A DNA stretch of 34,532 nucleotides from Dunaliella salina (Eukaryota; Chlorophyta; Chlorophyceae; Chlamydomonadales; Dunaliellaceae). Positions 9,480 through 17,613 of the stretch are shown in pieces. The DNA lies in assembly GCA_002284615.2 (NCBI GenBank), contig MU069573.1, positions 431,260 to 465,791 of the forward strand, read 5' to 3'. The translations under genes were made by a program, and so were the position numbers. The notes below the pieces were generated by a model. That model saw nothing but the letters and a program-made list of their open reading frames with translations. It did no database searches and had not been told where the DNA came from. Every line of letters begins with the position of its first letter. Within the stretch, counting starts at the first letter, position 1.

Positions 9480-9894
9480 TCTCTTTGTCAAAGGATGATC
9501 AGCAAATCATCTAAAAGATGTTTACATTCACCAGAAAATGGAAAAAATTGAAAGATCTCAGATCACTCCCCTCCCCTTGCATCGGCTCACTCACAAGAGG
9601 CACGCAGTTAACCTTGGGACCACTTTTTAACATGAAGCGTCATAATTCTTACATGATATGTTAACATTTTGCGTATTCAAAAAGGGAAAGAAGGAGGTCA
9701 TAGCGTAATCATTGAATACCCAATGTACTAAATGTTCTTAACACGGGATATCGCTAAAATTGTGTATCTCACCCACCACTGGGTCTTTTCAATGGCTAGC
9801 TGAGGTTTCTAAAGTTGAAAATCTCCAGTCACGGAGAACCTTCACTAAGAGCATGCACAAAACACGAAATTTGGACTCAGCTGACCCCCTCTGG
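9480..9894 (+). mobile_element. MITE family 1, copy 3 (left end lost)
   Basis: The right terminus GACTCAGCTGACCCCCTCTGG ends at 9894 and matches the right TIR of copies 1 and 2. The interior landmarks TGATATGTTAACAT, AAAGAAGGAGGTCA and CACCCACCACTGGGTCTT are shared. The left TIR is not recognisable. From 9895 to 10627 nothing is supported. Confidence 0.6.
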
Positions 9895-10627
9895 CAAAGT
9901 TGAACGGACAATAAAGTCCTCCTTGACCTTAAAACAGCCAGATGCCACATTTTATCCAATTTGCACCTTTAGAGTTTGTAATCGTACAGAATCAAAAATT
10001 AGAACCACAATGAATCACGGAAAAATGCCCAGTGATGACCTCAAGTGCCCATTCTTTTAATAAAAATATTCCTTTCTTGTTAACAGGGGTGTACATGTCA
10101 TGGGGACCGAAGATTTAATTAAAGCTTTGGCCTGCGCCGGAGGTATGGTCCGGTCAATTTGGGAAATTTTCTGGACTTAATCCGAGAGATCCCTAAATAT
10201 TTTCTATAACGCATCTCCGGTGGTCTAAGCTTTCAATCGTAAGCGTGAGCCAGGTTGTCATCTGCAGCCATGACTGGAAGAGGAGGCGTTGGCTGCAAAC
10301 TCAGGTCGCAATTGCCCCTAAATGTGGAGAACGATGACCTAACCACAACTAATTTAACCTAAACCTGACCTATACCTAAGCTAATTTTAAAGGGGGACAC
10401 ACGGATCCTAAATGGGGGGGGACTCAGACCCCTAAACTCAGGGTCACGTGGTCAAACTGTCCCGCCATTTAAGATTTTGCCAGAGGCGTCCAGGGAGAGG
10501 AACAGGCAGGAACTCCAGCAGGAGTTGCTGGCAATCCTTTAAACCCGAGTGTCAGCCTGCCGAAGGGGACAGGCATGGGCCATACAGGCAATGCCCTGAT
10601 GAGCACAAAAACCCATCCCATACAAGG

Positions 10628-11698
10628 GGTGTCGCGTGTGCTGACTTCGCTGGTTTAATTCACTGCGCCAACTAGACAGGGGAGAGATGGGTACTGAGGA
10701 GCACAGGGGTTGTGAGTTGCTGCCCCTTCTGCTAAGGCTGCTCCCCTGCGCCTCGGCCCGCGCTGCGATGAGTGCTGCGGGGCCTGAGGCTTGGTGGAAT
10801 GAATGTGTAGCTGGCGAGATTCCTAGAAGATTCCGTGAGATTCGAGACTGAAATGCAGAGCACCAGGCGCAATTGAATGCTGGCACTTGGATTGAGTGTA
10901 CCTGGACCCTGGGAGGGGCAGATGGTACTGGAAGGGTGTACCTGGACCCTGGGAGGGGCAGATGGTACTGGCTAATGCTTGGGATGCTTCCTTGCTTGAG
11001 TTCCTCCTGTACTACTCACCGGACGCAGCCTGGATATGCGCCGGGCTCTGAGTCTGACGATTGCTGGTGTAGGATGTTACACTCGAGGCTGACGGATTGA
11101 TTCAAAGAGAGAGAGAGACCAGGGTAACAAACAACCCTGACCACACAAATTAACTGCTCAGCCGAAGCCACAGGAAAATTAAGAGAGGAGAAGAAATAAT
11201 ACTTTTAGTCTTGCTGCACACAGCAGCAGCCTCAGAAGGCCTGAAGTTTATTGATGACAGAAGTCGGACTCTGACGAGTCCTCCAGCTACACAAGACACT
11301 GATGACAGAGTTGCTAAGGCACAGAAGGAGCAAAGAGGAACATAAGGACACTGAGTTGTGACTGCACAGCTGGGTCTCTACCAACAAAGGTTTGGTGCAT
11401 GGGCATGCACACTCTTGCACAAGCATCTGAAGGCTTGAAGTCTACTAGGAAACTTGCCCCCTGAGGCACAAGGCATAAAGACACACAGATACAGGTTTCC
11501 TGGCCTGTTCAGCCAGTGGCTCCATGGAATCACCAGAAGGAGACATGGTACACCAGGTTCACATGTACACAAGCTATGAGTCTCTCCAGGTTTGCAGCAG
11601 GAGCTGCAGAAGAAGCCTATGGTACAGGGTCCAAATCCCAATCACTCATGCTCCAGCTACACAAAGCGCACGCGGATGCTCTCACGCATGACAGGGGC
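10628..11698 (-). mobile_element. LTR-like repeat, copy A (inverted relative to copy B)
   Basis: Most of this segment is the reverse complement of 25057-26034. Read on the minus strand it starts TGTCATGCGTGAGAGC and contains a polyadenylation-like AATAAA (near 11252) and a TTACCCTGGTCTC block. It then reaches GAGTGTAACA (near 11068), a plausible LTR end, followed by CTCAGAGCCCGG and ~440 bp of leader-like sequence. The leader ends at CGCGACACC, exactly where copy B ends. Copy A holds ~120 bp absent from copy B, including a 40 bp tandem duplication. A 115-codon minus-strand ORF inside (10539-10886) shows no known domain. The U5 end also resembles 27615-27703. Confidence 0.65.
10896..10971. repeat. 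40 bp-period tandem duplication
   Basis: A 36 bp block starting GTGTACCTGGACCCTGGG at 10896 is repeated exactly from 10936. It lies within LTR-like copy A and is absent from copy B. Confidence 0.9.
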
Positions 11699-11750
11699 TT
11701 AACCAGGGGCATCCCAAGCCCCATATGGATAGCCCATTCCTTCTCCTCAG

Positions 11751-12382
11751 CCTGAATCTGAGGCCCCCCCTAAGCCTCTGGGGGAGCACCTCGTGTGGGC
11801 CGAGGGGGCTGGCCCCAACCCCGTTCCCCTCTATCCCTCCCGCTCCCCCTCCCCAGGCGTCAGCACCCAGCAGCGAGCGGGTCAGCAAAAAGTGGCAGCG
11901 CTCCACGCTCACTTGCCTCGTCACCCTCATTGTCACCGCCTTGCATCTGGGGCGAGCAGGTCATTAGCTGCAAGCTTCAAGAGTCCAGTGAGGGACATAT
12001 GCTAGATGCTAACTTAACTGCTCCGTTTTGGCATATGTGGTTTCACGGCACTGTGAAGTCGCTAACCATCATGCAAAATCATGCTGCATGCAACCATGCA
12101 CTGATAATTGGGGGCGCTTTCCGCTTTTTCTCCTGCAGATAAAGACAAGCAAGAGCAGAAGAATAGAAGAAGAAGTTTGAGAAGGTCGAGGAAGACAGGA
12201 AGGCCAAGGAAGTGAACAAGAGTGATTGGGTGAAGAAATATCCATCGCAGAGGTACACAACCTCGAGGGCGGAAAGGGGGGATCCTAAAGCTTTGTGTAC
12301 CCTCTGTGTGAGCGTTTTGGTAAGAGAAGCAAATTCGGCTGGCAGAATAATGTTGATGATGCTGTGGAAATATTTTGACTGA
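11751..12382 (+). other. Two exon-like segments with 3' splice-site signatures
   Basis: A pyrimidine tract plus CAG ends at 11750 and is followed by a GC-rich, proline-rich open stretch to about 11960. A second strong acceptor, CCGCTTTTTCTCCTGCAG, ends at 12138 and is followed by a lysine- and glutamate-rich stretch. That stretch continues into SDWVKKYPSQRY and DPKALCTLC (near 12220-12305). The W-x-KKYP ... C-X2-C arrangement loosely resembles zinc fingers at the N-terminus of hAT-type transposases. A frameshift near 12170 and an in-frame TAG interrupt the second segment, and no DDE or dimerisation domain follows. It could be a decayed transposase exon, a host gene fragment or chance. Function is not assigned. 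Confidence 0.25.
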
Positions 12383-12599
12383 TCATAAGGAAAGTGTGTA
12401 TCATTCAAGGGTTCACACAAGTGTGCAACAGCAGTTGATAGAAAAGCTTTGCCCATACATAGTCGGCGTGCAGCACATACAACTTTCAAGAGGATTTTAT
12501 CTGTCCAGGTGCAACGTGGTGTAATCAGGTGCAATCTGTTGCAATACATGGACCAGGCACAGGATGTTGCTGTGTTCTCTACATCTGCAGGCCTCGGAA

Positions 12600-12995
12600 A
12601 ATGGGCCCATCTTTCACACATCGATGGCAGAGCCTTCTCTCTTGGGGAATTGTTGCCAATGGGGGCCAAATGCACGTAGTTGGCAAGCCATCCAGTGCCA
12701 CTATCACATAGGAGCAACTTGTGTTCTTCACCCATGAAGTTGCACGCTTTGAATGCCAAATACTGATCAGGGTGCGCAAGAGTGTGGTTTATAGTGGGGT
12801 CAATGCCAGCAAGGTGACATGGTGACACATCACACATGTATTGACCAGATTGATGGGACATCTCCCACTCAGGTGAATGGCACCATTGGGGTGCAGCCTT
12901 TGCCCTATCTTTTTCTCGGCAGAAATTTGCAACGTGTGTTGTTCACTATGCGGCGCCGCAGAGATAAATTGTCCTGCTTGAAAGTGTCAAAGAGA
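12600..12995 (-). pseudogene. Second, decayed gypsy integrase tail with PHD-finger remnant
   Basis: On the minus strand the fragments follow the same order as the intact tail at 26.4-26.8 kb. They are NTLQI-like HTLQISAEKKI (near 12930), NGAIHLSGR (near 12895), then SPCHLAGIDPTINHTLAHPD (near 12810), equivalent to the APCYIPGVDITINPMLAQPD region. PHD pieces follow in two frames: LLLCDSGTGW, then PPLATIPQ and LCHRCVKDG. Several zinc ligands are lost (C to G in CDSG, H/C spacing broken). A 260-codon ORF overlaps it (12079-12861), but only its N-terminal fifth matches the family. The sequence differs clearly from the 26.6 kb copy, so it is an independent family member on the opposite strand. Confidence 0.65.
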
Positions 12996-13449
12996 AGCAA
13001 AGAAACTTCCTCCCCTATTGGTGGCATAGCGCATTTAGTTTAAACCAGACTAGAAATGAGAAATAAATTCTGGATCCAGCAAGCAGCGGGAATGATGTAC
13101 TTCCTAACGAAATATACCTCATGCTTTCAGATTTAAAGTCTTCAAGCACGCTAAGACGCTAGCTGATTCCTTTTAATTCCCCTTATGTGTAAGATGTATG
13201 TTGCTTTTTAACCGATAGGCAGAGAACTGTCCTTTTGCTTGTATGAATGGGAGTGGGTGGGAGTATGCCTGCGAGGTAGAAACAATTGCGGTTGTTGGGT
13301 TTCTTGTTTTTTGAGGATAAGGATAAGATCGTAGGAGCTGTTGTTATTGTTGTTCAAAGTGTCTGGCGATGTGGTGTTGTACCTTTTTGTTAAAAATCAT
13401 TTGTAGGAAATCCACGGTTTTCAATGATGGCTGGCCTGGATGACAATTA

Positions 13450-14070
13450 CCGTAGCTCCACGATCAGTTCGAAATTTAATTAATTCTGGGGTCAAAGTTC
13501 AAAATGTTTTAGCGTTCGAACTATTCGAACTCTATTCGAATTGCAAAAAATAATCATTTTTGGGGCTGAAAACGGCAAGTGCTGAAAATGGCCCCCCAGG
13601 TCCCTAGCTCGAGATCTAACCCCCTAGCTAGGTGGCTTAAGTCTGTTTTCCCCGCCCAGCGGCCCTTAGCAGACCATGCCAGGCTTGCCAAGGCCCATGC
13701 ATTAAAGAAGGAGCAGCTAGGAATGCAGAAGGATCCTGCGGGCCGTCCTCCATGTGACAGCTCAGTTGATATCGCATGCATGGGCTCCAGTTTTATTCGG
13801 CACTGCTTGTAGATTGCTGAAGAGGGATTTTGATAATGAGATGTATTCTTCTCAGAGAGCAAAAATGAGCCCAAGCCCCTTCAGCCCCCCAGCCCCTGAG
13901 CAGCAGGGAATGCAGCAGCAGCAGCAGCAGCAGCAGCTCTTTGCAGCAGCATCAGCAGTTCCCCAGCAGCATTAGCAGCCCCTCAGCAGCAGCAGTAGCC
14001 CATTCGAAGTGTTTTCCAAATTAACTTGATTATTTTTGGGGGGCCCTTCTAATTGGTCGTGGAGCTACGG
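13450..14070. mobile_element. TIR element, 621 bp (MITE family 2)
   Basis: The left end CCGTAGCTCCACGATCAGTT and the reverse complement of the right end CCGTAGCTCCACGACCAATT match at 18 of 20 positions; CAAT precedes both arms at slightly different spacing. Three TTCGAA palindromes cluster near 13515-13545 and one more lies near 14003, as subterminal repeats. The interior includes a 77-codon plus-strand ORF (13579-13812) and its 106-codon antisense, neither with a known domain. The right part carries a CAG-rich repeat (about 13912-14000). No transposase is recognised. Confidence 0.65.
13912..14000 (+). repeat. (CAG)n-rich trinucleotide repeat
   Basis: Interrupted CAG run inside the TIR element at 13450-14070. 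It encodes Q-, A- or S-rich peptides depending on frame and is not taken as coding. Confidence 0.85.
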
Positions 14071-14124
14071 CATTGTGGAAGAAAACCTTTTTGAATGCTA
14101 ATGGTTTTTCCAATGTTTCATTCG

Positions 14125-14505
14125 CGTCCTCTTGTTGAATCGCACGCGTCACAGTAGCCTTCTAGCTCTGATTCACTTGGTCCATAGGTAATGCCGCGGT
14201 CACCGGTTCCAGCCAGGTACTTGTGAACTCCCTTGGCAATGGTCCAGTGGTCGGTAGTCGGCTTGGACATGTATCTTGCCAGGGTTCCCACATCTTGTGC
14301 GGTGTCAGGTCTGGTGCAGACTTAAAGGTACAGGAGGCTACCGATTAACTCACTGTAGCCGTACATGTTGTTGTCCAGTGACTCTTTTTGCTTGGTCAAT
14401 TTGTTGGCAGGGTTCAGGGGTCTCGCCTTGGTCTTGGCGTTCTCCATGCCATACTTGTTAACCAGATTGATTCATTTTGGTCTGGCTGATCTTCAGGGTC
14501 CTCTT
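14125..14505 (-). pseudogene. Ty1/copia pol, RT-connection/RNase H N-terminal part
   Basis: This minus-strand sequence continues the copia polymerase interrupted at 15493. RTLKISQTK (near 14485) is the usual copia sequence after the RT, followed by NKYGMENAKT, GYSELIGSLLYL (near 14345), CTRPD, and SKPTTDHWTIAKGVHKYLAG (near 14240). The RNase H start is ESELEGYCDA (near 14155). A frameshift lies near 14465 and an in-frame TAA follows LLYL. Similarity ends near 14125 after YCDA, so most of RNase H and the 3' LTR are gone; the TIR element at 13450-14070 lies just beyond. The family's RNase H removes template RNA during cDNA synthesis. Confidence 0.75.
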
Positions 14506-14515
14506 GGCTCGGTCT
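14506..14515. repeat. Target-site duplication, left copy (GGCTCGGTCT)
   Basis: Identical to 15493-15502. The two copies bracket non-LTR element 2 and come from a single copia codon run (RDRA) that reads through when the insertion is removed. Confidence 0.9.
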
Positions 14516-14650
14516 TGAAAAAAAATGAAACAGAAAAGAAAAGAAAAGGAAAGAAAAGAGAAGAAAAGAAAAGAAAAGAGAAGAAAAGAAAAGATATGAA
14601 AAGAAAAGAATAGAAAAGAAAAAAAAGAAAAGAAAAGAAAAGAAAAGAAA
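14516..14650 (-). repeat. (TTTTC)n-rich tail of non-LTR element 2
   Basis: GAAAA units on the plus strand, so TTTTC units in the transcript, lie exactly between the element 3' UTR and the target-site duplication. Lysine- and glutamate-rich ORFs across it are repeat by-products. Confidence 0.85.
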
Positions 14651-14653
14651 ATT

Positions 14654-14709
14654 TTACGCAAGCCAAAGGCCGTAAGCATTAAGGGAAAACCTCTAACAAA
14701 AGTTAGAGG
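14654..14709 (-). other. Structured 3' UTR of non-LTR element 2 (two hairpins)
   Basis: A perfect 8 bp stem with an AAAA (TTTT in the transcript) tetraloop spans 14690-14709 (CCTCTAAC with GTTAGAGG). An imperfect stem spans about 14654-14675 (TTACG/AAGCC with GGC/CGTAA). Between them is ATTAAGGGAAAA, nearly identical to the ATTAAGGAAAA spacer of element 1, although the stems differ in sequence. Confidence 0.6.
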
Positions 14710-15492
14710 CCTAACTGGGATGCCCTCCACCTAAACTAAACAAAAGTAGCCTAGGAGAGAGCAAGAGACAGAACTAATGGGGATCCGNAGGATTGCTAGC
14801 CATGCCCCTGAGCGCTCGGACTTTCCTTCTTCCATCCTCAACCGCCGCCGCGCGCCCAGCAAACCCCCTCCCAGATGCCCTCTGAAAGCAAAGTGCATGT
14901 CTAGTGTTAATGATGGTGGATAACCTTTGGATGGCATGGTCCCTGAGCTTGGATGCTAGTGATTTGGCTTTTTGTTCAGAGAGGCCCAAATCTATAAGAA
15001 GTGTAATTGTAAATGGCACCGGCCACATCAATCAAGATGACGTGTAAATTCACTTTGTTGTTCCTGTTTGGATCTCTTGAGCAGCGTGTTATGGTCTAAT
15101 TATGGTATGGGAATGTTAAGCCCGTGCACGTTCTAAAGTGGTGGAGGGATGTGTGTCAGGGCAGAATTTAAGTTCGACGAGGTGAATCTCCCTATCTTCT
15201 GAGGGGATCTTGGTAGGGTCAAGGTGGGCTTGTCTGCCTGGGATGGGGCGCACAAAAAGAGCATCAGGGCGGCTTTGGTACCGAGCAGATGAGGCAGTGC
15301 CATTTTGGGAAAAACCAATCTGGAATAGCTCGAGAGGTGTTTTCAGGGGTTTGTATGCCTTGATCCAGAAGTCTGTCACGATTGCAGCCATCCATGCAAA
15401 TAATGGTTGAGCCATACCGGCCTTTACTCAGGGCTTCTACACAGAGACTAAGGGCCGCATGGCGTCTCACTCTCGGTTGATCTCCCATCCCA

Positions 15493-15502
15493 GGCTCGGT
15501 CT
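15493..15502. repeat. Target-site duplication, right copy (GGCTCGGTCT)
   Basis: Second copy of the 10 bp duplication. It lies in the copia reverse transcriptase, just after the residues FLIWEIK. Confidence 0.9.
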
Positions 15503-16284
15503 CGCTTGATCTCCCATATCAGGAAGTAGCTGGCGTCCCGAGGTCTCTTGCTTCAGAAGTTGTCATGAGGATGTCCTTCACGGCCTTCACGTTGTCCTTG
15601 TTCTTGGCAGCAACGAGGATGTCGTTCACGTATACCAGGATGTAGACGTTGTCTTCCTCCAGGTGATTGACGAATAGGCCAGCGTCTGTTTCTAACGTTG
15701 AAAATTCCATGTGCTCTAGCTCTGTCTTCAGCTTGGTATGCCAGGCTCTCGGTGCTTGCTTGAGGCCGTAGAATGCCTTTTTCAGATGGCAGACGATGTG
15801 CAGCCCACATTATTCATAGCCAGGCGGCTGAGCCATATACATGTGCTCCTCCAGCTCTTTGTTTAAGAATGCAGTCTTCACGTCCAGCTGGTTTAGCTCC
15901 AGGTCTTCTGCTGCGCTGATAGAGAGCAGTGTCCTCAAGGTGGTGCGCATGCTCACTGGGGCGTAGACTTCCTGGTAGTCGATGCCTTCATGCTGCTTGA
16001 AGCCCTTTGCGACGAGGCGTGCCTTGTATCTCCCAATGTTGCCGGCAGCGTCCTTCTTGATCTTGTAAACCCACTTGACAGGGTATTGGCCGAACGCTCT
16101 CTTGTGCTTCTTCAAGTATCCAGGTACCGTTGGCGTATAGTGATGTCATCTCTTCATCCATGGCTGCCTTCCACAGGTGAGCATCTTCTCCACTCAGTGC
16201 TTCTTTAAAGGTTGCCGGCTCCTTGAGCTCTTCTGTCGCCAATGCAGCCTTGTACCACTCGGTTGGCGGCCGATGCTCGCGCAA
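15503..16284 (-). pseudogene. Ty1/copia reverse transcriptase
   Basis: The minus strand begins with [18 protein letters not shown] (near 16165), the copia RT entry motif. It shifts frame near 16112 into [10 protein letters not shown] and [11 protein letters not shown], then reads [10 protein letters not shown] with the first catalytic aspartate (near 15880). After QPPGYE there is an in-frame TAA at 15810-15812. The same frame continues with KKAFYGLKQAPRAW and the active-site box, which reads YVND (15621-15632) where copia elements have YVDD. It then runs into a one-base shift near 15525 and FLIWEIKRDR, where the non-LTR insertion splits it. Stop, frameshift and a substituted catalytic aspartate make it inactive. 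In the family it copies element RNA into cDNA in the virus-like particle. Confidence 0.85.
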
Positions 16285-16294
16285 TGGATACCCA

Positions 16295-16666
16295 TTATCT
16301 CCCTGGTTCTGTTGCTGCTGCTGCTGGCTGTGCTGCTGCTGCTGCTGCTGCTGCTGGCTGTGCTGCTGCTGCTGCTGCTGCTGCTGCTGGCTGTGCAGCT
16401 GGCGCTGCTGATGCTGCTACTGGCTGAGCTGCTGGTGCTGCTGATGCTGATGCTTCCTCGGCTTCAGCATTTCCTTGCTGTCCATCTTCTGAGCTGCTAT
16501 CTTCTGCATCTTGAAAAGTGTCCACGCTGTGTTGGTGTTCTAGCACTGCTCCATCTTCCTGTGAGTTGCTGATGCTGCTCTTTAGGCTGTACTTGGCGCA
16601 CCTTGGTTCTTGGGAGTCTTCGTCAAACGTGACGTCTCTGCTGACAACGACCTTCTTGGTGTCCAT
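16295..16666 (-). pseudogene. Copia integrase-RT linker with poly-alanine expansion
   Basis: The frame begins with VVVSRDVTFDED (near 16645), a conserved copia motif between the integrase and the reverse transcriptase. An acidic, serine-rich spacer follows, then a CTG/CAG repeat (16310-16430, plus strand) read as alanine runs separated by QP. It stays open for 123 codons to a TGA at 16295-16297, just before the RT entry. Linkers of this type are variable in length; the alanine run is a microsatellite expansion inside the polyprotein. A leucine-rich plus-strand ORF over the same repeat is a shadow. Confidence 0.7.
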
Positions 16667-16669
16667 TCA

Positions 16670-17330
16670 TCAGGATGCAATAAGCCTTGCTTCCAGGTTC
16701 AGAGCCAACCAAGATGCCCTTTATGCTGACTGGGTCCAGCTTGTGCCGTAGTGCCTTGGAAATGTGCACGTACGCCATGGCTTCAGAGGTCCTCATCACC
16801 TAGATGTTAGGCTTGGTGCCGTAGAATAGCTTCACTGGGGTCTTGGTCTTTCCAGATGCTGGTGATCGGTTGCGAATGCAGCTAGCAGTGGCTGTTGCTT
16901 CTGACCTCATGCTGGCTGGTAGCTTAACGACCTGCAGTTCTCTGACACTCTCCATGAGGGTGCGGTTCAGGCGCTCTGCCTTGCCATTACGTTTTGGCGT
17001 GTAGGGTGCTGTGCTCTCGTGCATGATGCCTCTGGCAGCGTACAACTCCTTGAGCTCTTTGTTCAGGTACTCACTCCCTCAATCAGTATGCACCGCTTGC
17101 AGCTTGTGTCCACTGTAGTTCTCGAGCAGGTTGACGATCTCCTTCGCTGAAGGTGCAACTTCCGCTTTGCTTGCTACACGTACAACAGCGGGGAGCTTGG
17201 AGTAGTCATCCAGAAACGTTGCCACATGCTTGCTGCCTCTGAGGGATGCCTCCTGCATGGGTCCACACACGTCTATGTTTATGAGCTCCAGAGGTCGAGC
17301 TTTCTCGGACTGTGAGCTTGGGAAGGCCTG
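16670..17330 (-). pseudogene. Ty1/copia integrase core
   Basis: The frame opens with KARPLELINIDVCGPM (near 17290), holding the first catalytic aspartate, then HVATFLDDYSKL. VHTD (near 17085) holds the second, followed by an in-frame TGA at 17079-17081 and GSEYLNKEL. TAPYTPKRNGKAERLNRTLM (near 16970) carries the catalytic glutamate. The C-terminal side follows with a TAG near 16800: AYVHISKALRHKLDPVSIKG and ILVGSEPGSKAY. The zinc-binding HHCC pre-integrase segment is missing: protease sequence runs almost directly into the core near 17330, implying an internal deletion. In the family this enzyme inserts the cDNA into the genome. Confidence 0.85.
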
Positions 17331-17613
17331 CCTTAAAACTGATGTTAGCTCTTCTGCTTGCTGCTTGCTTAACTGAGAATAGGCTGGTCATGGCTTCAGG
17401 TACATTCGAGACGTCCTTGAGGATGAGATGGCTGTACTGACCATTGAACAGTCGAGTCTTGATCGCGACATCTCCGATGCCTTGGGCAGGCTCCTTGGCG
17501 TAGTTGCCAAACGTGATGAAGATGTCCTCTTCTAGGCTCCTCAGCTGGATGAACTGGGACTTGTCCAGCGTGCGATGCTTCGTTGAACCAGAGTCCAGAG
17601 AACACAGCTTTTA
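17331..17613 (-). pseudogene. Ty1/copia aspartic protease
   Basis: Just after an in-frame TAA (17611-17613) the minus strand reads LCSLDSGSTKHRTLDKSQF. The DSGS corresponds to the D-S/T-G active site of copia proteases. SLEEDIFITFGNYAKEPAQG and GDVAIKT follow, then HLILKDVSNVPEAMTSLFSV, the usual protease end (L-x-V-L-x-V-P). The frame is then intact to about 17340. The upstream gag C-terminal frame (ending TQENNQHEG) is the same one across the TAA, so one stop codon separates them. The family's protease cleaves the Gag-Pol polyprotein. Confidence 0.8.

Larger units (their letters stand above)
14516..15492 (-). mobile_element. Non-LTR element 2, 5'-truncated insertion in the copia pol gene
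   Basis: This 977 bp minus-strand insertion is bracketed by a perfect 10 bp duplication. In order it carries RRHAALSLCVEALSKG (RHN-like motif, near 15460), AIPDWFFP, then after a frameshift SRPDALFVRPIPG (near 15270) and IHLVELKFCPDT (near 15155). RPDA and E-X-K form an intact PD-(D/E)XK-like signature. NNKVNLHVIL and IDLGLSEQKAKSLASKL follow, and the frame ends ASNP-x-DPH with one residue hidden by the N at 14788. The 3' UTR has two hairpins (14690-14709 and about 14654-14675) and a (TTTTC)n-rich tail. Truncation, tail and duplication fit target-primed reverse transcription. Confidence 0.85.

Noticed and set aside
10539..10886. 115-codon minus-strand ORF as a leader-encoded gene
   Set aside because: Lies in LTR-like copy A; the corresponding frame in copy B has a stop and no domain is recognisable.
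12079..12861. 260-codon minus-strand ORF as a gene
   Set aside because: Only its first ~60 codons match the integrase-PHD tail family; PHD pieces continue in a different frame, and the rest has no recognisable domain. Listed only as a decayed tail.
14365..14613. Lysine/arginine/glutamate-rich ORF
   Set aside because: Runs through the GAAAA tail of the non-LTR insertion; low complexity only.
14788..14788. Ambiguous base N as a biological feature
   Set aside because: A single undetermined base in the assembly; it hides one residue of the element 2 C-terminus and nothing more.
16177..16572. Leucine-rich plus-strand ORF resembling a membrane protein
   Set aside because: Shadow of the CTG repeat inside the copia polyprotein on the other strand.
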